Below, in pieces: positions 49,407 through 59,560 of a stretch of DNA of 64,000 bases. A model generated the notes under the pieces. It ran no database searches, had not been told where the DNA came from, and saw nothing but the letters and a program-made list of their open reading frames with translations. Position 1 is the stretch's first letter, and every line of letters begins with the position of its first letter. This DNA comes from Dillenia suffruticosa (lineage: Eukaryota; Streptophyta; Magnoliopsida; Dilleniales; Dilleniaceae), in assembly GCA_033439265.1 (NCBI GenBank), contig JAVTVX010000002.1:7228174-7292173 (forward strand), in the 5' to 3' direction. The position numbers were made by a program, and so were the translations under genes.

Positions 49407-51132
49407 AAGTTATTTTTTATACATTTTCAGCCACCCAAATAGCATACATCAACAAAGGGAACTTGGATTTTTTTAATTTTATTTTATTTTATGGAATCAA
49501 AACTCAACAATTTCAAATGAACAAAATGCATATAAAGAATGTTCCTATATTTGAACCTAAAAGAATGGTTAACCTCCCCCACACTGAAACCATACATTGA
49601 TCCCAATGTATGCTAAGTGAAGAAAGATCAAAAGAAAACAAGAAAACATGCAAAAAAAAAGAAACAAACTAAAAAGTAGGATAGAGCAATACTCCCCTGG
49701 GGTGAAGGCGGAAATGGAGGACGAAAGCCATTAAATTCAAAGTGCGCCATCAAATTTTGCTCTAAACGAGTTAAACGTTCATCAATTGCGCACCACTGGT
49801 CTGCAGAAGATTGGCCCAAAGGAGAAGGATCGACACTATGCTGTGAAGGACCTTTTTCGTGAATCCGCCGTGTTGAACTTCAAAGAAGACCGAAGTTGAG
49901 CCTTTGATGGTGGTAATACCACATTCCCTTTCGTAATTTTGGATCGAATACGAGAAGGGCGTGCCGGAGAGGAAGTGCTTGTAGGTGGGTCTAGCTCAGC
50001 AAGCATGGCAGCAGCGGGGGTTGAGCAATGGCGGGAAGGAGCTTCGGCAGAGGGCTTAATAGGAGAAATCATAGAGGGTTCAGCAACAGCAGGGGTTGCG
50101 TCATGTTCAAAGGATGGCTCTGACGAATGATAACAAATCGAAGAAGAATCGCCCTAGCGTCTCTTGGGGTTTGGTCTCTCATGGGACTACAATAAGTCGG
50201 ACTACGGAGAGGCGGATGATGATGAAGAACTAGATGATTTATCATCGTTTGAAGAGATTGAAACCTGGAGGGGCTTCGATTGACTTAGTAAAGGTGGTGC
50301 GATTGAAGGTCGAACCGGCGCTTCTAGATTTCGCAAGCCAAACCGAAGATTCGCAGAATGTTTCTGCCTCCATGGAGTGTCGAAGGCTGCTCTAGGAGGA
50401 CGGTTCTATGAAGGTGATGATCGAGTGAGGAAGATGAAAATGTTGGTAGAGGTTTCGGGTGGAGTAATGAATGATACTTCATCGATCTCTTGGATTGATG
50501 ATGACAAGAAGTGTGAGATGACGGATTGATGAAGAAACCCTAATCGATTGGATGCAATTTGGGATGAATGTCTGTAATCGAAAGAGCCAGTTCACTTGTT
50601 CTCATGAGGATAAACCATAAACCAAGGACAAACACAAATGTAAGAAAGGGGAAAGGAGAAAATGCACCGTAAAAGCTCTTTCTCTCTCTCTCTCTCTCTG
50701 TTTTTTTTTTGGGAGGGGAATCACTTGACTGGCAGAAATAAAGCATTGTTAGGGCGTGGGAACGCCCTAACAAATGTCCTTCTTTGTATGTTGCAAGTGC
50801 CCCATCTTAAATTGACAGCCTTGGAGTTGAGTTAGGGCATGGGCATGCCCTAATGAGGGTCCATTTCTGGTCACTTAAAAATATAGGCAAAACCAAGCAG
50901 AAGTGAAGGCTTGTTAAGGCGTGGGCACGCCTTAATAGCAAAGCAAGGTTGTCAATTTTTTTTTTTGTTTTTTTTAGAAAAATCACTTCTAAATCAAGTT
51001 TAAATAAATGAAAATAAATATCAAAATAATAAAGGAGAATAAATAAATAAATCAAAACAAAATAAGAGTATTGGGTTGTCTCCCAATAAGCGCTTTTGTT
51101 TAATATCGTTGGCTCGACATTGCCTCTTCGAA
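49407..51132 (-). other. Athila 3' region, proximal part (possible decayed env-like ORF)
   Basis: Between integrase and the 3' LTR, Athila elements often carry an extra env-like frame. On the minus strand, 50410-49690 reads as Ser/Pro-rich peptide with stops (AEPSMISPIKPSAEAP, RPSRIRSKITKG), ending in SADQWCAIDERLTRLEQNL. No signal peptide or membrane protein can be shown. Three short palindromes lie at 50748-50946. Confidence 0.5.
50748..50946. repeat. Three spaced 24-bp palindromes
   Basis: Palindromes at 50748-50771, 50831-50854 and 50923-50946 share the form GTTAGGGCGT...ACGCCCTAAC with small changes that mostly keep pairing. Spacing is 83 and 92 bp, and the sequence around them is also weakly repeated (AGAAATAAAGCATTG vs AGAAGTGAAGGCTTG). 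Confidence 0.8.
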
Positions 51133-52300
51133 TCATTCTTCAACATAGACCAGGTTTGTTAACTGGATCTCCTCCACAAGAGAGACATCAAAACCTTCGA
51201 TAAAAGGTTTGAGTCTATGTCCATTAACCTGAAAAATCTTGTTAGTTTCAAGACTTTGAATTTGAATCGTGCCAAATGAAGAGATACTTACAATAACATA
51301 TGGACTCGTCAAATGAGACTTAAGTTTACCCGGCATGAGTTTCAACCTTGAATAATAAAGGAGAACTTTTTGCCCTATCGAGAATTGTTTTCGATTCAAG
51401 CATTTGTCATGAAGGTACTTTGTCCGTTCCTTATACATCCTTGCGTTGTCATATGCCTCCAAGAGAATATCTTCCAACTCTTGAAGTTGCAATTTCCTTT
51501 TGATTCCAGCTTCCTTGGTATCTAGGTTGCATTGCTTGATTGCCCAAAAAGCACGGTGTTCAATTTCGATCGGTAAATGACTTAACTTAACAAAAACTAT
51601 TCGGTAAGGTGATATTCCAATAAGGGTTTTGTATGCTGTTTGATATGCCCAAAGTGCATGCTCCAATCGTAAACTCCAATTCTTACGGCTTGGATTCACC
51701 GTCTTCTCTAAGATGCTTTTGATTTCTCGGTTGGAAACTTCCGCTTGCCCATTAGTTTGTGGATGATATGTAGGAGCCACTCGATGATTTACCCCGTACT
51801 TGTGCATTAAAGCCTCCACCGTGCGGTTACAAAAATGTGTATCTTGATCACTAATAATCGCATTCAGTACCCCAAATCCACTGAAAATGTTAGATTTAAG
51901 GAAATCTACAACAACCTTAGAATCATTAATACGGGTAGCTTTTGCTTCTACCCATTTCGAAATATAATCAACTACAAGTAAAATATATAAAAAACTACAT
52001 GAACTAGGAAATGATCACATAAAATCCATAGCCCATACATAAAAAATCTCACAAATTAAGATAGGAGTTTAAGGCATTTCATCTCTAGAAGATATGTTAC
52101 CAATTTTTTGACAATCTTCACAACTTTTGCAATATTGGTAAGCATATTTAAAAATCATCTCCCAATAAAAACCACTATCCAGAATTTTTTCTAATTGTTC
52201 TTTTGTGACCAAAATGACCACCACATGCATGACTATGACAATGAGCAAGCATGGAATGAATTTCATCATGAGGTACATATCTACGAATGACTTGATCAGA
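51133..52300 (-). pseudogene. Athila-type integrase, disrupted
   Basis: A zinc-finger part is at about 52278-52069 (CKSCEDCQKIG). Part of the core has decayed (about 52060-51830). The catalytic C-terminal half reads NHRVAPTYHPQTNGQAEVSNREI and continues to a long tail (MYKERTKYLHDKCL, GQKVLLYYSRLKLMPGKLKS) ending at 51133. This 228-residue open stretch is the longest in the element. Confidence 0.85.
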
Positions 52301-52589
52301 ACCTATTTTCCACAAGGTTCATCTCAAATATAGTACTTCGAGCTATTCCTAAGTTTGTTCTTTTGTGCAATACTTAGGTCATGTGGAAGAATCCCAGTTA
52401 CAAGAAAATTTACAATGTCAGTAAACTAAGGTTCCTTACCTGTCTTACCTTGTAGAGTACACAAATGATCATCTAGGAATGTTTCAGATATTGGGAAGGG
52501 TTCTTCATCACGCACCAATCGACTCAAGTGATCAGCCACAGAATTTTCGATTCCTTTCTAATCTTTAATCTCCCAATCAAACTCTTGCA

Positions 52590-53616
52590 AAAGTAAAACC
52601 TATCGAATGAGTCATGGCTTCGATTCCTTCTTCGCCAAGAGGTATTTCAAAGCTACATGATCAGAGTACACAATGACTTTAGATCCTAATAAATAAGATC
52701 TAAATTTTTCAAAAGCAAACACAATAGCTAAAAGCTCCTTCTCTGTAGTGGTATAGTTGCATTGAGTCAAATTGAGTGTCTTAGAAGCGTAATAAATTCC
52801 ATGAGACTGTTTTCCCTCCCTTTGTCCAAGAATAGCTTCCACAGCATAGTGACTAGCATCGCGCATCAACTCAAATGGAAGATCCCAATTGGGTGCTTGC
52901 AAAATCGGGGCTAAAATTAGCAAAGTTTTCAATTTATCAAAAGCTTCCTTACACTTATTTCCAAAATAGAATGTAACATCATTTTGTAACAATTTCGAGA
53001 GTGGTTGAGCTATTTTCGAGAAATCTTTGATGAATCGCCGATAGAAACTTGCATGACTAAGAAAATTACAAATTTGTTGCACGTTAGTAAGAAACAACAA
53101 GTTAACAATTAAATCCACGTTGGCTTTGTCAACTTCAATGCCTCTTGAAGAAATTACATGACCTAACACTATTCCCTCCTTCACTATAAAATGACATTTC
53201 TCATAGTTAAGGACTAGATTAGTATCAATGCATCTCTTAAGGACCTTTTACAAATTATCTAAGCATTGATTGAATGAATCACCATACACCGTAAAATCAT
53301 CCATCAAAATCTTGATGCAATTTTCAATTAAATCAAAAAATATACTCATCATGCATCTTTGAAATGTTCCCGGTGCATTACAAAGTCCAAAGGGCATCCT
53401 ACGATATGCAAAAGTTCTAAATGGGCAAGTGAAAGTGGTCTTTTCTTGATTTTCTTGAGCTACAACTATTTGGTAATAGCCTGAATACCCATCCAAGAAA
53501 CAGAAAAACAATTTATCCTCTAATCTTTCTAGTATTTGATCAATGAAGGGTAAAGGAAAATGATCTTTTCGGATGGTGGTATTTAATTTTCTAAAGTCAA
53601 TGTATATTCGCCACCC
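52590..53616 (-). pseudogene. Athila-type RT (5' part deleted) and RNase H, disrupted
   Basis: RT is entered at WRIYIDFRKLN, so the N-terminal fingers segment of RT is missing. Motifs retained: LDGYSGYYQI, MPFGLCNAPGTFQRCMM and LMDDFTVYGDSF (normally F-M-D-D), GHVISSRGIEVD, then RNase H with RDASHYAVEAILGQ and YSDHVALKYLL. Frameshifts lie at about 53247 and 53185. Confidence 0.85.
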
Positions 53617-54466
53617 AAGTATGCATACTTGAGATGTTCAGGTAAGGGTTTCAACTTGAGCTTTGGGACTTGCATTGTAGAGGAAGAATTTTCTCATTAG
53701 AAAGAGGTAATGGCAAAAAATTACTTACATGCCTGAGCGGTAACTCCGGTGTGGACTGCAAAGCCATGATAGCTTCCTCTGTTTCTTTGTCTTGAGTTAC
53801 CTTGATTTGTTTATCTATCCATCCCTTTTTTAGCACAAAATCAAGTTTATCAAGTACCAAATATTGTTTAACATTCTCATGCACAATAGAATCAACAATG
53901 CTAACATGAAAAATGGATTCCGAGTCATTTGGATGTTGCATGGCATGAAAAATATTAAATGTGACAATCTCGCCATCAAATTCAAACGACAAGGTTTCTT
54001 TATCAACATCAATCTTAGTTTTTGTAGTTTTCATAAAAGGCCTTCCAAGCAATATGAGAGCAGGGTTTGGTGAACAAGCATCATCCATGTCAATGATATA
54101 AAAATCAACCGAAAAAATCAATTCATTGATCTTGACTAAGACATCCTCAACAATTCTTGGGGTACGACGTGGATCTATCAACTAATTGTATGATCATATT
54201 AGTCTTCTTCAAAGGTCCTAAATTCAAGTATCTAAAAACAGTAACGGCATAACATTGATTGATCCACCTAGGTCAAGTATTGCCTTCTCTATACTTTTGA
54301 CCCTTATGATGATTGGTATGGTGAACATACCCTGATCCTTACACTTAGGAGATAATTTTCTTTGAATGATGGCTGAAATATTCTCATTAACACAAATCTT
54401 ATCACTGCCCCCTAGCTTTGTCTTCCTAGTGCATAGTTCTTTGAGAAATTTTGCATACCTTGGCAT
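53617..54466 (-). pseudogene. Athila-type protease region, disrupted
   Basis: The active-site region reads ILDLGGSINVMPL (about 54250), where the family usually has D-L-G-A-S, followed by LLGRPFMKTTKTKID (about 54050) and the linker that ends HLKYAYLG at about 53617. At that point the sequence jumps into the middle of RT. Confidence 0.78.
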
Positions 54467-56078
54467 TTGTCAAATCGCATCCAAAAGTGGGATGTTGATT
54501 TTCACCTTTCGAAAAGTCTCTAAGATTTCCATCTCCTCATTCTCTTTCTTCTATCTTGCTACCCTGCTAGGAAAAGGAGGTGGAATTACAATTTTAGTCT
54601 TAGAAGTATTGGTTTCTTTACTTACCTTCGTGGCCGATTCATTCAATATTGAAGCTTTGTTTTATTCGGCCTCTTTATCTTCTTCGATTGTTGATGACTT
54701 GTCCTGCACTTTCCTTTCATTCTTGATGACCATAACACTCACATTTTCTCTCGGTTGATCTCAACTTGAGAGGGTAGCTTCCCATTATTTTTCTCCATTT
54801 GACTCATGGTCGTTGCCAATTGCGACACCTGATTTTTCAAGTTTTGAATGTTGATTCTTGTCTCTAATTGAAATCGTTGGTTTTCTTGTTGCAACCGCTG
54901 GGTTTTCTGTTGAAACAATTGAGTGCTGTTAGCCAAACTTTTAACAATCTCTTCTATAGACATACCTTGATTTGAAGAGGGTTGATGTGGCTGAAATTGT
55001 GGTCAAGATTATTGTTGAAATCCCTGTTGTCAATTCCCATAACTAAAATTTAGGCGATCCCTCCATCTTGGATTGTAGGTGTTTGAATAGGGATCATACT
55101 TCCATTGTGGTTGTCCTGTAAATTCCTCCGCTGTATTGATTTGTTCGTTTGAATCTTCTCGAAGGATAGGGTACAAATCCGTGGGATGACTATAATCAAA
55201 ACAAACTCCACATGCCTTGACATGTTGTGTTTGTCCTACAATAAAATTACGTATAAAAGAAATTAGTTTTTTCAATTCTTGACTAAGGGAAGATTCACTT
55301 ACCTCATTGACCCTCTTTGAAACTTCTTGCCTTATTCCAAATTATTGGGCATTGGCTGTCATATTTGAGATCAAATTTCTCGCGTCATCAGGTGTCTTGT
55401 TTACCAATGCTTCTCCACTTGCAGCATCGATCATGTTCCATTCCATTGGGGATAAGCCTTCATAGAAATATTGGATCAACAACTATTCTGGAATTTGATG
55501 TTGAGGACAACTAGCACATAGTTGTGTAAATCTTTTTCAATATTTGTATAAGTTTTCTCAGTTGAAGTGCCTTATTCCACAAATTTCCTTTCTAATAGTA
55601 GCTACATGGGAAGCTGGAAAATTTTTTTCTAAAAACATCCTCTCCAAGTCAGGCCAATTAGTAATAGAACTAGAAGTCAAATAAAAGAGCCAATCCTTGG
55701 CCTTATCTACCGAAGAAAAAGGAAAAACAACAAGTTTAAGTTGTTTTCGGTTACCCCCCGTGGTCTTATGGTGGAACAGACAATGTAGAACTCCTTAAGG
55801 TGTTTGTGAGGATCCTCCCCTGCAAGACCATGAAATTTAGGTAATAAATGAATTAGTCCAGATCTTAATTCGAATGGAGTTGTAATATTGAAAAAATTAA
55901 TACACAAAGGTTGTTGATTAAATTCAGGGGTTGCCAACTCCCTTAAATTCTGTTGGACTGCCATGTTTGTTTCTTTGATTTCATTCTTTTCAATGTCAAC
56001 GTTTGAGTCTAAGAGTTGGTTGGCCAGATTGTTTCTAAGTGATGAGCTTGCTGTCTTTTTTGCTTCTTGAGTCTCCAT
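54467..56078 (-). pseudogene. Athila-type gag, disrupted
   Basis: The frame from 56078 holds RELATPEFNQQPLCI, FELRSGLIHLLPKFHGLAGEDPHKHLKEFYIVCST, the Athila gag signature, then shifts frame. A later piece (55275-55030) has the knuckle-like CGVCFDYSHPTDLYP and PYSNTYNPRWRD. Another (54963-54739) is a Gln-rich coiled coil. Stops and shifts separate the pieces. Confidence 0.85.
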
Positions 56079-56218
56079 TTTCAGTTTTCGACTGTTTTCT
56101 CGATCTCTGGATCAAAAACTAGTTCACCTGTATGAGTAGAACGAGGCATAAACCAGAAATAGAGAGACAAGAAAAGAAAAAATAATAATAAAAGAAATAT
56201 ATCTTTTGACACTTTCCT

Positions 56219-56235
56219 CCCCGACAACGGCGCCA
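56219..56235 (-). other. Primer binding site, tRNA-Asp
   Basis: The minus strand reads TGGCGCCGTTGTCGGGG, the Asp-type primer site used by Athila elements, 5 nt inside the 5' LTR. Confidence 0.88.
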
Positions 56236-56240
56236 AAATT

Positions 56241-57632
56241 TGGTGTGTCGTTAAACAACAAAAAATAATACCTACTTCACAAAAGACAAGTTTAGGGCAA
56301 GTAGGGTCGAATCCACAGGGAAAAAGGAGATTTATGTCTTTTGAGAAAACAAAATAAAAATCAGGATTTGGGGGTTTCGAGTTAACTCAATAACCTATAA
56401 ATTAAAATAAATAAGGAATTGAAATTAAATCAACAATCGGCAAAAAAAGGTGAGTAAAAATTAAAGGATTAAAAGTCATGATAAAATAATCTAGTTAAAG
56501 GGTTCATTTCTACTTTGATTCAATCGATTGATCCTCAATTCAAGGATAATTCAATAACACATAAATAAATTGATTATAGTCGTCAACAAACGCCAAATGA
56601 CCAATTTTTCCTTATTTCGTTGATAATCAAGAGAAATTTGTTAATTATTTCCCTAATCGAGAGTCAATTCTAGAGAATCTCTTAGGATTTAAAGTCTTAA
56701 CAGTATTAAGATTTAGAAAAATCCAATTCTAATTAACAAACACACGATGATTTCATTTAAATTAGATTATTCAATTTCATGATATAAATGTCATTCACCA
56801 CTTTATTAAAACTAACAAACAATTATAGATTTGTTGTTTTAATTAGTTGTAGATTAATCTAAAACTATTAAATATTGACTACTACTCAATAAATCCTAAA
56901 AAATCATGATCCATGAAATATAAAAATTAAATAAATATTTATGATTGTTGAAAAAAATAATACATTTAGATCTCACAATATCATGAATCAAAACTTTCAC
57001 TAACCTTCAACTAGAAAAAGAAATAAAAAAGAAAATATGGAAAGGGAAAAAACCTCACAAAGATTTTTTTACTTTGAAGAAGTCACAAAGCAAGCAATGA
57101 ATGTTCTCCCGGTGGCGGCAGCCTTGCTCTTGTTATTGTTGTGTGTCCCCAAAGTCAAGAATAGGGCAATATATATATATATATCCCAAGAGTCGGCTGC
57201 AACCCTAAAACCAAAAAATAAAATCTTTCTATTTTTACCTTAATAAAATTATTCAAAAAATGTTTTCTAAAATTGAATGAAACTCCCTAAGGAATAAAAT
57301 TCTAAAAAGTTCAAATAAAAGAACAATCCTAAATAGAATGTTTTTGACATTTGCAAATTCTCAAAATTTCACACTCCTTAATATTAGGAAAAAAATTTTC
57401 AAAAGTCTTGTATTTTTTCTCAAATTTAGTGTGCGCACGAGCTAACAATCGCGCATTGTTGTCCAAATTCCTTCTTCGCATGCATCATTACCGATTTTGC
57501 TCAATTTCTCCACTTTCCTTCATACATGACCTTCAACAAATCTAATATATCAAATACCTAAAATTAGTGCAATATTAATCCAAAGATAATGTAAAACAAA
57601 TCACAAATATTACACTAAATTTATCCATATCA
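56241..57632 (-). repeat. 5' LTR of Athila-type element (1392 bp)
   Basis: The plus strand begins TGGTGTGTCGTTAAAC and ends TTATCCATATCA. A TATA-like run near 57170-57184 is the likely core promoter on the minus strand. Confidence 0.9.
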
Positions 57633-58430
57633 CCCATTTGTCATGGGTTCAACCTACGACAGGCTATGTCGTAGGTTGAACTCGCGACACCGTAACGTGG
57701 TAGCACCAGGGTGGCTGAAGTCCACGCTGGCACATATGTTGCATCTTCAAGACGCGACATAGCTTGTTACATCTTGAAGACGCTACATTCCCCCTCCCCC
57801 CGCCGCCCGCAGCACTCTTGCGCCCCCTCCTTCCCTCGCCCGCGGCTCTCTCTCTCTCTCCGTCTCTCCCCCTGCCGCCCGCGGTGCTCCTCTCTCCCTC
57901 CCTCCCCTACCCGCGGCTCTACTCTTCTCTCCCTCCCTCCCCCCGTGGCTCTCTCTCTCTTTCCCCCGCGTATGGCTCTGCTTGTCTCTCCCTCCCTCCC
58001 CCTGCTCTTCCTCCCCCCTACGGTTGTCTCTCTCTCTCTCCCTGCCAAGAGAGGAGTGCCGCAGGGGGCAGAGATAGCCGCAGGTGGGGGAGGGAGAGAG
58101 AGAGCCACGGGGGGAGGAAGGGAGAGAGAGATAGTTGTGGAGGGAGGGAGGGAGAGAGAAGTAGAGCAGCGAGCAGGGGAAGAACAGAGAGAGTTGCGGG
58201 GGGAGGGAGGGAGAGAGGAGCAGAGCCATAGGTGGGGGAGGGAGGGGCCACAGGAGAGCTGCGGGCGGCGGGGGGACGGGGAATGTTGCATCTTGAAGAT
58301 GCGACATAGCCTCTCATGGATTCCACCTGTGACAAATGGGGGTTAGTTCTCAATTTTTTTGTCCTTGAGGCCATTTAATTTTTTTTTAGGGTTAATTCGA
58401 TACAAAGCTCTACCAAAAGCTGTCCAGGTG
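57633..58430. repeat. Foldback element, main part (inner left arm, centre, right arm)
   Basis: CCCATTTGTCA at 57633-57643 pairs perfectly with TGACAAATGGG at 58330-58340. Inward, GGCTATGTCG, ATCTTCAAGATG-like repeats, and CCCCCGCCGCCCGCAGC pair with GCTGCGGGCGGCGGGGGG. A CT-rich left core (about 57790-58060) pairs with a GA-rich right core (about 58065-58260). Outward, the right arm (58341-58430) pairs with 44100-44202 on the far side of Athila. A local perfect 12-bp hairpin (CAACCTACGACA) is at 57650-57678. Apparent reading frames on both strands of the core are shadows of the palindrome. Confidence 0.82.
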
Positions 58431-58499
58431 GGCCTTAAATGGCCCAAGATTGGCCGATCAATATTGTCTATCTAGAATAAGGTCAAGTTGACCTTGTTT

Positions 58500-58690
58500 T
58501 TTTTTTTTTTTTTTTGGTTTTCATTATCAGTGTTTGAGTTTTATTTGACTAATCTGATTAAAGCATTATAGAGTCCATTTTAGGGGTTGGCTCTCCCAAA
58601 TCATTTTTTACCATTTCCAGGATTCGAACTCAAGACCTCTGGTTAAGGGGGTAGAGTGTCTAACGCAAAAAAGTTTTATAAGTTGACCTT
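58500..58690 (-). repeat. Possible tRNA-derived SINE fragment
   Basis: The minus strand carries GAGTTCGAATCC (58631-58620), a good pol III B-box, preceded by a TTAGACACTCTACCCCCTTA-like stretch as in tRNA-derived plant SINEs. No A-box is visible. The unit sits at or inside the decayed copia 3' end. Weak call. Confidence 0.3.
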
Positions 58691-58714
58691 GTTTTGGACC
58701 CATCACTTTCAACA

Positions 58715-59560
58715 CTCCTCCTCAAGTTGAGTGCATATATGTTTACTATGTCCAACTTATCCAGAATGCTCTATAGATAACTATTAGTACTTCTTTTGTG
58801 AAAATATCAATAAGCCAGTCATTGCTATATAAGGGTGATTATCACTTTTTCTTCAATCTTCTAGCACACAAAAATGACAATCCACTTGGATGTGCTTAGT
58901 TTTCTCATGAAAAACTAAATTTGAGACAATATGAATGGCTGATTAGTTGTCGCCGAAGAGTTTGAGAGGTATAATTACCAAAAATTCTAACTTTTCAACT
59001 AATGCCTTGAGTTACACAATCTCACCCATAGTTGTAGCCATTACTCTATATTTGGCCTTGGCACTTGACTTAGATACCATAGCCTATTTTTGCTTTTTAA
59101 CAATACTATATTTTCTCTAATAAACATGCAATATCTGGTTGTTGATCTCTTATCTTTTGAGTCACATGCCCAATCTGCGTTATAGTAGCCTGGATCTATG
59201 AACTATGGTTGTGTTCATCCAAATTACTTTGTCGGGTATCTTTTTAAGTAGTGAAGGATCCTTGCAGCTACTCTCTAGTGGCTTCTTTTTGGTGCATGCA
59301 TGTGTTAGCTGATTTGGCTCATAGAAAATACAATATCAGGTTTGGTGATGGTTGGATAAATCAGCCTTCCTATAAGTCTCTAATATCTCTTAACATCGAA
59401 TGGTTGATCATCGTCTTTATGTCCTGATGTGGAGATAGAGTTGCAAGTAGGTTTGGCTCCTAATTTACCTCTCTTACAAAAGCTCAAGAGCATATTTCTT
59501 TGGGATAGGATACATTGGAAAACATGAAGAAAGGCTACGCTTGGCTTCTTGTGAGGCTCA
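58715..59560 (-). pseudogene. Ty1/copia RT C-terminus and RNase H, heavily decayed
   Basis: The minus strand from about 59400 reads RLIGRLIYPTITKPDI, MHAPKRSH, AARILHYLKRYP, GYYNADWACDSKDKRST, then (about 59080) SKSSAKAKYRVMATT and FHEKTKHIQVDCHF, the standard copia order. Many stops are present. A purine tract (TTGAGGAGGAGTG) at about 58728-58710 marks the expected border with a 3' LTR, but no matching LTR pair could be defined. Confidence 0.82.

Larger units (their letters stand above)
44203..57632 (-). mobile_element. Athila-type Ty3/gypsy element, decayed (13,430 bp including a nested solo LTR)
   Basis: On the minus strand: 5' LTR 57632-56241, tRNA-Asp primer site 56235-56219, gag, protease, RT, RNase H, integrase, a long 3' region, a purine tract (GGTGTGGAGGAATT) and the 3' LTR 45594-44203. 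Both LTRs are 1392 bp but differ at many sites. The flanking pentamers are TCAAT (44198-44202) and CCCAT (57633-57637), which I read as a diverged TSD because the flanks are the two parts of one foldback arm. All genes are broken. The clade is supported by the tRNA-Asp primer site and by gag motifs (LLPKFHGLAGEDPHKHLKEF). Confidence 0.9.

Noticed and set aside
57711..58374. Long overlapping open frames on both strands (up to 211 codons)
   Set aside because: They are Pro/Ser-rich or Arg/Gly/Glu-rich shadows of the CT/GA palindrome and mirror each other on the two strands; there is no start context and no family match.
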